Positions 1-5,631 of a DNA stretch of 8,165 bases are shown piece by piece. The position numbers and the translations under genes are program-made. Each line of letters begins with the position of its first letter. The first letter of the stretch is position 1. Origin of the DNA: Actinomycetes bacterium (GTDB lineage Bacteria > Actinomycetota > Acidimicrobiia > Acidimicrobiales > RAAP-2); assembly GCA_021826655.1 (NCBI GenBank), contig JAKAZC010000116.1, forward strand, positions 1 to 8,165, written 5' to 3'. The notes beneath the pieces were generated by a model. That model made no database searches. It saw only the letters and a list, made by a program, of their open reading frames with translations, and had not been told where the DNA came from.

Positions 1-1602
1 TGTCTCGTCACGATCGACCAGGCCCACCACCCGTGCCACCACTTCGGGGTCGAAACCCTCGGCCACCAGGTCGTCGGCCGACCGGTCGCCCTCCACGTAG
101 CCGGCCATCACCGGGTCCAGCACCGAGTACGGCGGCAGCGACTCGTCGTCCCGCTGGTCGGGGCGGAGCTCAGCCGACGGCGCCTTGTCGAGCACCGCCG
201 CCGGGATCAGCTCGAACCCGGCCCTGCCGTTCCGATGGCGGCACAGCTCGTAGACGAGGGTCTTGGCCACGTCCTTGATCACCGCGAACCCGCCGGCCGA
301 GTCGCCGTAGAGGGTGGAGTACCCGGTGGCCATCTCGCTCTTGTTGCCGGTGGTCAGCACGATCCAGCCGCGGGCGTTGGAGAGCGCCATCAGCAGCACC
401 CCACGGATCCGGCTCTGGAGGTTCTCGTCGGTGAGCCCGGAGGGTTCGGAGCCCAGCAGCGGTTCCAGCATGTCGGTGAACGCCCGGTGCGCGGGCTCGA
501 TCGGCACACCGGCGAGGTCGATCCCCAAATTGGCGGCCAGCGCCGTGGCGTCCGTCACCGAACCTTCGCTCGAATACCTCGACGGCATGGCGACGCCGTG
601 TACGTGGGCGGCCCCGACCGCGTCGACGGCCACGGCGGCGACCAACGAGGAGTCGATCCCGCCCGACAGCCCGATGACGGCATCGGTGAACCCGTTCTTG
701 GCCAGGTAGTCACGGGTGCCGAGCACGAGCGCGGCGTAGACCTCCGCCACCGGGTCGAGCACCCCGGACACCGACTGCCGGGGGATGTCGTGGTCGGCCC
801 GGGTGACCGCCGAGACGAGCGCGGGGCCCGGGCGGTCGTCGCCTCTCGCGGGCGGTCCGGGCTCGACCTCGACATCGACCACGAGCACCTCTTCGACGAA
901 CTGGCGGGCACCGGCCACCACCGCGCCCTCGGCGTCGACCACGACGGACGCCCCGTCGAAGACGAGCTCGTCCTGGCCGCCGACCTGGTTGACGTAGACG
1001 ATGGCGCAGCCGGTCTCCTCGGTACGACGGGCCAGGACCGCGAGGCGTTCCTCGCGCCGACCACGCGAATAGGGCGAGGCGTTGAGGTTGACCAGGAGGC
1101 GGGCCCCGGCGGCGGCCTGGTCGGCCATGGGCCCGTCCGGGAACCACATGTCCTCGCAGATGGTCGTGCCGACCGGCACGCCGGCCACCACGGCCACCAC
1201 GGCCGGCCCGGTGCCGGCGGCGAACCAGCGCTGCTCGTCGAAGACCCCGTAGTTGGGCAGGATCCGCTTCACGTAGCGGCCGAGCACCTCGCCGTCCCGG
1301 CACAGTGCGGCGGCGTTCCACAGGCGCCCCGACGGAGCGACGTCGACGTAACCGACCACGGCGGCGCAGGCCCCGGTGCCGGCCACCACTGCGGCGAGGG
1401 CGGCGAGGTTGTCCTCGACGAAGGCGGGCCGACCCAGCAGGTCCTCGGGCGGGTAGCCGGTGAGCGTGAGCTCGGGGAACACCGCGAGGTCGGAGCCGGC
1501 GCCCTCGGCCTCGGCCAGCGCCGCGAGCGTCCGGTCCACGTTGCCGCCCAGGTCGCCCACGACCGTGTTGATCTGGCAGGCGGCCACCCGGATCCGAGGC
1601 AT
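1..1602 (-). CDS. nadE: Glutamine-dependent NAD+ synthetase, 3' end cut by window edge
   Basis: This enzyme makes NAD+ from deamido-NAD+ and ATP in the cytoplasm, taking ammonia from glutamine. The minus-strand frame is open from the ATG at 1602 to base 1 (534 codons, no stop). The N-terminal part is a nitrilase-type glutaminase with the expected triad: E44 in FPELTLTGYPPEDLL, K112 in YVKRILPNYG and C149 in TICEDMWFP. The C-terminal part is the adenylating synthetase, with the P-loop SGGIDSS at residues 313-319 and a later TTGNKSEMATGYSTLYGD stretch. The last visible residues, VVGLVDRDET, match the region shortly before the family's C-terminus, so roughly 30 residues are probably missing (from family knowledge, about 560 aa). 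The start fits the usual family opening (MPRIRVAACQINTVVGDL). The Shine-Dalgarno sequence is weak (GGGA). The gene is divergent from glnII and shares its intergenic region with the candidate GlnR sites. Confidence 0.95.
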   Translation of the reverse strand, partial: MPRIRVAACQINTVVGDLGGNVDRTLAALAEAEGAGSDLAVFPELTLTGYPPEDLLGRPAFVEDNLAALAAVVAGTGACAAVVGYVDVAPSGRLWNAAALCRDGEVLGRYVKRILPNYGVFDEQRWFAAGTGPAVVAVVAGVPVGTTICEDMWFPDGPMADQAAAGARLLVNLNASPYSRGRREERLAVLARRTEETGCAIVYVNQVGGQDELVFDGASVVVDAEGAVVAGARQFVEEVLVVDVEVEPGPPARGDDRPGPALVSAVTRADHDIPRQSVSGVLDPVAEVYAALVLGTRDYLAKNGFTDAVIGLSGGIDSSLVAAVAVDAVGAAHVHGVAMPSRYSSEGSVTDATALAANLGIDLAGVPIEPAHRAFTDMLEPLLGSEPSGLTDENLQSRIRGVLLMALSNARGWIVLTTGNKSEMATGYSTLYGDSAGGFAVIKDVAKTLVYELCRHRNGRAGFELIPAAVLDKAPSAELRPDQRDDESLPPYSVLDPVMAGYVEGDRSADDLVAEGFDPEVVARVVGLVDRDET

Positions 1603-1616
1603 CGTCCCAGACTATC
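1603..1616 (-). promoter_or_regulatory. Candidate leaderless promoter of nadE
   Basis: On the minus strand, GATAGTCT lies just before the nadE ATG. Read as TAGTCT (1614-1609) it fits the actinobacterial -10 pattern TAnnnT and ends 6 nt from the ATG. Transcription would then start at or next to the start codon. Read as GATAGT it ends 8 nt away. The weak SD (GGGA) agrees with a leaderless message but does not prove it. I see no clear -35 box. Confidence 0.35.
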
Positions 1617-1676
1617 GGGGTGCCCGGCGGCGGCTTCCGGGCCCGTCGTTCCTGGTAGGAGGGCCACCTCGGGCTG

Positions 1677-1714
1677 TTCATACTCCGTTCACAATCGGGT
1701 AACGGGTCGGAAAC
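1677..1714. promoter_or_regulatory. Candidate GlnR operator array, four 11-bp-spaced half-sites
   Basis: Four pentamers lie on exact 11-bp centres: TTCAT (1677-1681), TTCAC (1688-1692), GTAAC (1699-1703) and GAAAC (1710-1714), each separated by 6 nt. Actinobacterial GlnR is known to bind gTnAC-n6-GaAAC repeats. Boxes 3 and 4 match this perfectly, and boxes 1 and 2 are weaker copies. One helical turn of spacing puts all boxes on the same DNA face. The array ends 10 nt before a possible glnII -10 hexamer, where an activator overlapping the -35 position would sit. A GlnR-like gene is encoded in this window. The operator function is inferred. Confidence 0.62.
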
Positions 1715-1724
1715 TCCCCCCTGC

Positions 1725-1730
1725 AATAGT
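1725..1730 (+). promoter_or_regulatory. Candidate -10 box of glnII (P1)
   Basis: AATAGT lies 10 nt downstream of the last GlnR-like half-site and matches TATAAT at 4 of 6 positions. There is no -35 box at 17-18 nt. The half-sites occupy that place, which suits an activator-dependent promoter. This would give a 5' leader of about 105 nt before the glnII start. Confidence 0.35.
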
Positions 1731-1753
1731 GCGGAGTCCGTTGCGGAGTCTGG
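1730..1753 (+). repeat. Two-copy 12-bp direct repeat in glnII leader
   Basis: TGCGGAGTCCGT (1730-1741) is followed immediately by TGCGGAGTCTGG (1742-1753). Ten of 12 bases agree, including nine in a row. The repeat lies at or just after the predicted P1 start. I do not recognise it as a known binding site. It may be a second regulator site or a chance slippage duplication. Confidence 0.6.
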
Positions 1754-1763
1754 CCCGTGGCCG

Positions 1764-1792
1764 GCGACCCCGGCGGGAGCCGGTGGTAATTT
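1764..1792 (+). promoter_or_regulatory. Possible second glnII promoter (P2)
   Basis: GCGACC (1764-1769) and TAATTT (1787-1792) are separated by 17 nt. The -10 fits TAnnnT and the -35 keeps the GAC core of TTGACA. A start near 1799 would give a leader of about 45 nt. This is a weak match in GC-rich DNA, so the call is tentative. Confidence 0.22.
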
Positions 1793-1831
1793 CCGCCGCA
1801 GGGCAGTCGTGACGTGGAGCAACCGAGCCAT

Positions 1832-1838
1832 AGAGGAG
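1832..1838 (+). promoter_or_regulatory. Ribosome binding site setting the glnII start
   Basis: AGAGGAG ends 5 nt before the GTG at 1844. This picks that GTG over the in-frame GTG at 1814, which has no comparable SD and would add ten residues unlike the family N-terminus. Confidence 0.75.
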
Positions 1839-1843
1839 TGCAC

Positions 1844-2854
1844 GTGCCGTATCAAGCTGAGTACATCTGGATCGACGGGACCGAGCCGTCCCCGCTCCTG
1901 CGGAGCAAGACCCGGATCGTCGCCGACGGGAAGGAGCCGGGGATCTGGGGCTTCGACGGGTCGAGCACGAACCAGGCCCTGGGCCACGACTCCGACTGCG
2001 TCCTACGTCCGGTGTGGACCTGCCCCGACCCGCTCCGCGGTCCCGAGGACGTCCTGGTCATGTGTGAGGTCGAGCTGACCGACTACACGCCCCATCCCAC
2101 CAACACACGGGCCGCACTCCGGGCCCTCGTCGAGCAGTTCGCCGACCAGGAGCCCATGTTCGGCATCGAGCAGGAGTACACCTTCATGAAGGACGGCCGC
2201 CCGCTCGGTTGGCCGGTGAGCGGCTACCCGGCGCCCCAGGGGCCGTACTACTGCGGCGTGGGGGGCGACAAGATGCCCGGCCGCGAGATCGTCGAGTTGC
2301 ACACGGCTGCGTGCATCGACGCCGGGATCGGTATCGAGGGCACCAACGCCGAGGTCATGATGGGCCAGTGGGAGTTCCAGGTGGGTGTGCTGTCCCCGCT
2401 GGACGTCTCCGACCAGCTGTGGGTGGCCCGTTGGCTGCTCTTCCGCATCGCCGAGGACTTCGGGGTGTTCGCCACGCTCGAGCCCAAGCCGATCCTCGGT
2501 GACTGGAACGGTGCCGGAGCCCACACCAACTTCTCGACGAAGGCCATGCGCGAGGACGGCGGGTGGGATGCGATCATCGCCGGCTGCGAGGCCATCGGGA
2601 AGCGGGTCGACGAGCACATCGCCGTCTACGGCGTGGGGATCGAGAGTCGCCTGACCGGCGCCCACGAGACCGCCCACTTCACGAAGTTCAGCTACGGCAC
2701 CTCGGATCGGGGCGCCTCCATCCGCATCCCGTGGAAGGTCGCCGTCGACAAGAAGGGCTGGTTGGAGGACCGTCGGCCCAACGCCAACATGGACCCCTAC
2801 GAAGTCACCGCCATCATGGTCGAGACCGTCTGCGGCGACGCCGCCTCGGACTGA
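1844..2854 (+). CDS. glnII: Type II (eukaryotic-like) glutamine synthetase
   Basis: This enzyme forms glutamine from glutamate, ammonia and ATP. Translated from GTG 1844 it has 336 aa, the normal size for bacterial GSII, and opens with the family-typical PYQAEYIWIDGTEPSP. Active-site blocks are complete: GIEQEYTF with E109 and E111, a GTNAEVMMGQWEFQ block with E170 and E177, the nucleotide/glutamate block NGAGAHTNFS with H227, SRLTGAHETA with R269, and RRPNANMDPYEV from R310. I see no truncation or lost catalytic residue. GSII enzymes lack the adenylylation tyrosine of some type I enzymes, so control is expected mainly at transcription. That fits the half-site array upstream. The gene is followed by a hairpin terminator, so it is probably transcribed separately from glnA. 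Confidence 0.97.
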   Translation: MPYQAEYIWIDGTEPSPLLRSKTRIVADGKEPGIWGFDGSSTNQALGHDSDCVLRPVWTCPDPLRGPEDVLVMCEVELTDYTPHPTNTRAALRALVEQFADQEPMFGIEQEYTFMKDGRPLGWPVSGYPAPQGPYYCGVGGDKMPGREIVELHTAACIDAGIGIEGTNAEVMMGQWEFQVGVLSPLDVSDQLWVARWLLFRIAEDFGVFATLEPKPILGDWNGAGAHTNFSTKAMREDGGWDAIIAGCEAIGKRVDEHIAVYGVGIESRLTGAHETAHFTKFSYGTSDRGASIRIPWKVAVDKKGWLEDRRPNANMDPYEVTAIMVETVCGDAASD

Positions 2855-2895
2855 CCGGCCGCGGGCCGATCCGGTCCGCACGGCGACAGGACGTC

Positions 2896-2930
2896 CACCG
2901 AGCCGGGTCCCCGTGGGGCCCGGCTCGGTG
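2896..2930 (+). terminator. Hairpin terminator after glnII
   Basis: CACCGAGCCGGG (2896-2907) and CCCGGCTCGGTG (2919-2930) form a perfect 12-bp stem. The 11-nt loop (CCCC/GGGG) can add 3 further pairs. The stem starts 41 nt after the glnII stop. No T-tract follows, which is common for terminators in high-GC actinobacteria. The palindrome would also fold on the other strand, but no minus-strand gene ends here. Confidence 0.72.
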
Positions 2931-3038
2931 CGCTCCGGGGCGCCCCCGTCGACCGGACCACCCGCCACCTGCGACACTGGGGGGATCGAACCCGACCTCT
3001 CCCCCGATCGCACCACGTCACCGGAGGTGCACGACCCC

Positions 3039-4409
3039 ATGAGGAGTCAAGAGGAGTACGTGCTCCGCACGGTGGAGGAGCGCGGCATCCGCTTCGTCCA
3101 ACTGTGGTTCACCGACGTGCTGGGCACCCCGAAGACGTTCAGCATCACCCCGGCCGAACTCGAGAACGCCCTCGACGAGGGGATGACGTTCGACGGCTCC
3201 GCCATCGACGGCTTCAGCCGCGTCCAGGAGAGCGACGTGCTCGCCCGGCCCGACGCCAACACGTTCCAGCTGCTCCCGTGGCACGGACAGGGCCAGGGCC
3301 AGGGCGACCTGCACGGTGACGCAGGCGCCGCCCAGGTGGCGCGGGTCTTCTGCGACATCGTCGACCTCGACGGCTCACCCTTCCAGGGCGATCCGCGCCA
3401 CGTGCTCAAGCGCACGCTCGAACATGCCCGCTCCCAGGGATTCACCTACTATGCCGCTCCGGAAATGGAGTTCTTCTACTTCGCCGACGGGGACCCGACC
3501 CACCCGCCGACCACGCTCGACACCGGTTCGTACTTCGAGCTCACCGTGGCCGACCGGGCCAGCGACATCCGCCAGCGCACGGTCCTCACCCTCGAGGAGA
3601 TGGGGATTCCCGTCGAGCACGCCCAGCACGAGGACGCTCCCAGCCAGCACGAGATCGACCTGCGCTACACCGACGCCCTCACCATGGCCGACACGGTGAT
3701 GACCGTCCGCCTCGTGGTCAAGGAGATGGCCCGCCAACAGGGCGTGTTCGCCAGCTTCATGCCGAAACCGCTGGCCGGGGTCCAGGGTTCGGGCATGCAC
3801 ACCCACATGTCACTGTTCCGCGGCGACGAGAACGCGTTCGTCGACCTCGACCGACCGGGCGGACTGTCCGAGGTGGCGGAGGGGTTCATCGCGGGGTTGC
3901 TCCGCCATGCCGGTGAGCTCACCGCGGTCACGAACCAGTGGGTCAACTCCTACAAGCGCCTCGTGTCCGGCTACGAGGCGCCCATCCACGTGTCGTGGGC
4001 CCGGAACAACCGCTCGGCGCTCGTGCGGGTGCCGGTGGTCAAGCCCGGCAAGTCCGAGTCCACCCGGATCGAGTACCGCTCGCCGGACAGCGCCTGCAAC
4101 CCGTACCTCGCCTTCGCCGTCATCCTGGCCGCCGGACTCCGCGGCATCGAGGCCGGCTACGAGCTTCCTCCCGAGGCCGACGCCAACCTCTTCGCCCTCA
4201 GCCCCGACGAGCTCGAGGCAAAGGGGATCCAGCACCTTCCCGGGAGTCTGCACGAGGCGCTCGGACTCATGGAGACCTCGGAATTGCTGGCGACCACCCT
4301 CGGCGACCACGTCTTCGAGTGGTTCATCCGCAACAAGCGGGCGGAGTGGGCCGGATACAAGGCCCACGTGACCCAGTTCGAGCTCGACCGCTACCTGCCG
4401 CTGCTCTAG
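3039..4409 (+). CDS. glnA: Type I glutamine synthetase, non-adenylylated type
   Basis: This is a 456-aa GSI that makes glutamine from glutamate and ammonia and probably assembles as a dodecamer. Key residues are present: the FDGSAIDGF latch with D52, APEMEFFYF with E142 and E144, a PSQHEIDLRY block with E198 and E205, GMHTHMSLF with H254 and H256, the arginine block EAPIHVSWARNNRSALVRVP, and RIEYRSPDSACNPYLA. The tyrosine that is adenylylated in the E. coli-type enzyme (NLYDLP) is Phe here: NLFALS, F385. Adenylylation is therefore not expected. A small Gly-Gln insertion lies at residues 83-89. The ATG start has an SD (GGAGG, 3023-3027) at a rather long 11-nt spacing. A GTG at 3060 is an unlikely alternative. 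Upstream I see only a weak TCGACC/GACACT promoter (2949-2978) and one isolated GTCAC, not a half-site array. The gap to glnR is 61 nt with no clear terminator, so the two are likely cotranscribed. Confidence 0.96.
   Translation: MRSQEEYVLRTVEERGIRFVQLWFTDVLGTPKTFSITPAELENALDEGMTFDGSAIDGFSRVQESDVLARPDANTFQLLPWHGQGQGQGDLHGDAGAAQVARVFCDIVDLDGSPFQGDPRHVLKRTLEHARSQGFTYYAAPEMEFFYFADGDPTHPPTTLDTGSYFELTVADRASDIRQRTVLTLEEMGIPVEHAQHEDAPSQHEIDLRYTDALTMADTVMTVRLVVKEMARQQGVFASFMPKPLAGVQGSGMHTHMSLFRGDENAFVDLDRPGGLSEVAEGFIAGLLRHAGELTAVTNQWVNSYKRLVSGYEAPIHVSWARNNRSALVRVPVVKPGKSESTRIEYRSPDSACNPYLAFAVILAAGLRGIEAGYELPPEADANLFALSPDELEAKGIQHLPGSLHEALGLMETSELLATTLGDHVFEWFIRNKRAEWAGYKAHVTQFELDRYLPLL
3288..3305 (+). 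repeat. Triple hexamer repeat CAGGGC inside glnA
   Basis: Three exact tandem copies of CAGGGC encode Gln-Gly three times (residues 84-89) within WHGQGQGQGDLHGD. The repeat sits between the conserved LLPW strand and the VARVFCDIV strand of GSI, where family members usually have a short charged loop. The repeat is in frame, so copy-number change by slippage would alter loop length without breaking the gene. Confidence 0.8.
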
Positions 4410-4470
4410 CCCGACCCGACGACTTTCCGGAACGACCCGGCTGACGACCCGAGGAGGGGGGAGCACCGCC

Positions 4471-5151
4471 ATGGAACCACTGCTGTGCTTCCCCAGATCG
4501 CCGCCGACCGCCGTCACCGCCGTGCTCGAGCGCGCCGGCTACCCGTGGCTCGGCGTCGACCGGGTCGAGTCGGTCGACGTGGAAGAGCCCGAGGACGGTT
4601 GGTCCGGCGCGGTCATCTGCAGTGCCGACGACCCCGTGGCCGCCTTCGCCCTCTGCCGCCACCTGCGCTCGCGGGAGGTCCCGCTCGCCCCGGTGCTGGT
4701 CGTCGTGCCCGAGGACCAACTGGGGGAGCTGGAGCTGCGTGAGGACCTCTTCGACGACCTCTGTCTCGACCCGGTCAACCCCGACGAGCTGGCGGCACGC
4801 CTGACCCACCTCTTCTGGCGGACCGGCCGCGGTCTGCGCCCGGATCTGCTGGAGCACGGCCCCCTGGTGCTCAACCTCGAGACCTACCAGGCCGCCGTCT
4901 CCGGACGGGTGCTGGACCTCACCTACATGGAGTACGAACTACTCCGGTTCCTGGCGGCCCGGCCGGGGAAGGTGTTCACCCGGGAGACACTGCTGAGCCG
5001 GGTCTGGGGCTACGAGTACTACGGCGGGGCCCGCACCGTGGACGTCCACGTCCGTCGGCTGCGAGCCAAGCTGGGCGAGGAGCACGCACACCTGATCCAG
5101 ACGGTGCGGTCGGTGGGATACCGCTTCGGCCAGACCACCTGGACCCCCTGA
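4471..5151 (+). CDS. glnR: GlnR-like OmpR-family nitrogen regulator with atypical receiver
   Basis: This is a 226-aa transcription factor. The C-terminal winged helix-turn-helix (about 130-220) carries GRVLDLTYMEYELLRFLA, then PGKVFTRETLLSRVWGYEYY, GGARTVDVHVRRLRAKLG and TVRSVGYRF. This is strikingly like actinobacterial GlnR, the global regulator of ammonium assimilation. The N-terminal half (1-120) is a divergent receiver-like domain without a recognisable acidic pocket. Aligned from memory with Streptomyces GlnR, the Asp50 position is C50 (AVICSADD), so phosphorylation at that site is impossible. The protein ends just after the wing and lacks the longer tail of Streptomyces GlnR. No histidine kinase gene is nearby, consistent with an orphan regulator. 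The ATG follows a purine-rich SD (GGGGGAG, 4456-4462, 8-nt spacing). Its place behind two glutamine synthetase genes supports the role. Another OmpR-type regulator is the main alternative. Confidence 0.85.
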   Translation: MEPLLCFPRSPPTAVTAVLERAGYPWLGVDRVESVDVEEPEDGWSGAVICSADDPVAAFALCRHLRSREVPLAPVLVVVPEDQLGELELREDLFDDLCLDPVNPDELAARLTHLFWRTGRGLRPDLLEHGPLVLNLETYQAAVSGRVLDLTYMEYELLRFLAARPGKVFTRETLLSRVWGYEYYGGARTVDVHVRRLRAKLGEEHAHLIQTVRSVGYRFGQTTWTP

Positions 5152-5179
5152 GGCCCGGACCACGGACGGAGGCCGGCCC

Positions 5180-5548
5180 CTACCCGGGTTCCAGGTGGGC
5201 CCAGACCTCGATCTCGACGGCGGCACCCATCGGCAGTGCGGACACCGCCACCATCGAGCGCGCCGGACGGTGACCGCCGAAGGCGGTGAGATAGGCCTCG
5301 TTGATCACCCCGAACTCGGCGGGGTCGGTGGCGAACACGGTGGTCTTCACCACGTCGGACAGCGACGCGCCCTCCGAGGCGAGCAGGCCGGCGGCATTGG
5401 CCACGGCCCGGACGAGCTGGGTACCGGGGCCGCCCTCCACCAGGCCCGGTGCTCCGTCGCCTCCCGGTGCCAGGCCGAGCTGGCCCGAGCAGATCAGCCA
5501 GGACCCGGCCCGTACGATGGGGGTCTACGGACCGACGGGCGTGCTCAT
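5180..5548 (-). pseudogene. ridA: RidA-family enamine/imine deaminase gene with in-frame amber codon
   Basis: RidA proteins hydrolyse reactive enamine/imine intermediates such as 2-aminoacrylate. The frame from ATG 5548 would give 122 aa, the family norm, but codon 8 (5527-5525) is TAG: MSTPVGP-stop-TPIVRAG. Homologues as I recall them have Tyr here (PVGPYTP), and one base change at 5525 (TAG to TAC) would restore it. Everything else looks intact: CSGQLGL, VVKTTVF, INEAY, the conserved Arg in HRPARS (R97) and Glu in VEIEVWA (E112), spaced 15 apart as in the family. A strong SD precedes the ATG. The next usable start is GTG 5440 (codon 37), which would drop the first strands of the fold. TAG ends this gene and glnA normally, so general recoding is unlikely. 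It may be a fresh nonsense mutation, a sequencing error or a readthrough case. The 3' end converges with glnR, 28 nt apart, with no clear terminator. Confidence 0.8.
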
Positions 5549-5553
5549 GAGGA

Positions 5554-5559
5554 CTCCTC
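5554..5559 (-). promoter_or_regulatory. Ribosome binding site of ridA
   Basis: On the minus strand GAGGAG ends 5 nt before the ATG at 5548. A canonical SD here confirms the start upstream of the amber codon. It makes the alternative that the gene truly begins after the TAG less likely. Confidence 0.75.
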
Positions 5560-5589
5560 GGGTGTGACGGGCTCGCGGGTGGTCGTCAC

Positions 5590-5595
5590 AGCCTA
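5590..5595 (-). promoter_or_regulatory. Possible -10 box of ridA
   Basis: TAGGCT on the minus strand fits TAnnnT and would give a leader of about 35 nt before ridA. No -35 box is recognisable. The 83-nt gap after the upstream same-strand gene leaves room for a promoter, but readthrough from that gene is equally possible. Confidence 0.25.
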
Positions 5596-5631
5596 GGCAC
5601 GGCCGCCCGGCGGGGCCCGGACCCCCACGGC

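Noticed and set aside
1771..1798. CGGCGG/CCGCCG inverted repeat in the glnII leader as a riboswitch or attenuator
   Set aside because: Six-base arms with a 16-nt spacer are expected by chance at this GC content, and no known glutamine riboswitch motif is present.
235..1812. A 525-codon open frame on the plus strand
   Set aside because: It is the mirror of nadE in antisense codon phase. Its composition (Gly, His, Asp, Arg) is typical of GC-rich shadow frames and no motif is recognisable, while the minus strand encodes a complete nitrilase-plus-synthetase sequence.
2949..3021. Promoter (TCGACC/GACACT) and single GTCAC half-site before glnA
   Set aside because: The hexamers are poor matches, and GTCAC has no partner at 11 bp. 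I do not claim a GlnR site here.
2003..3040. A 345-codon open frame on the minus strand opposite glnII
   Set aside because: It runs through the well-supported glnII gene and its terminator, with no family motif and no suitable ribosome site.
5152..5179. Bidirectional terminator between glnR and ridA
   Set aside because: Only a 6-bp stem with a bulge and a 14-nt loop can be drawn, which is not convincing in GC-rich DNA.
5525..5527. Pyrrolysine or genome-wide amber recoding to explain the ridA TAG
   Set aside because: TAG serves as the ordinary stop of glnA and of ridA itself in this window, and a conserved Tyr one base away is a simpler explanation.
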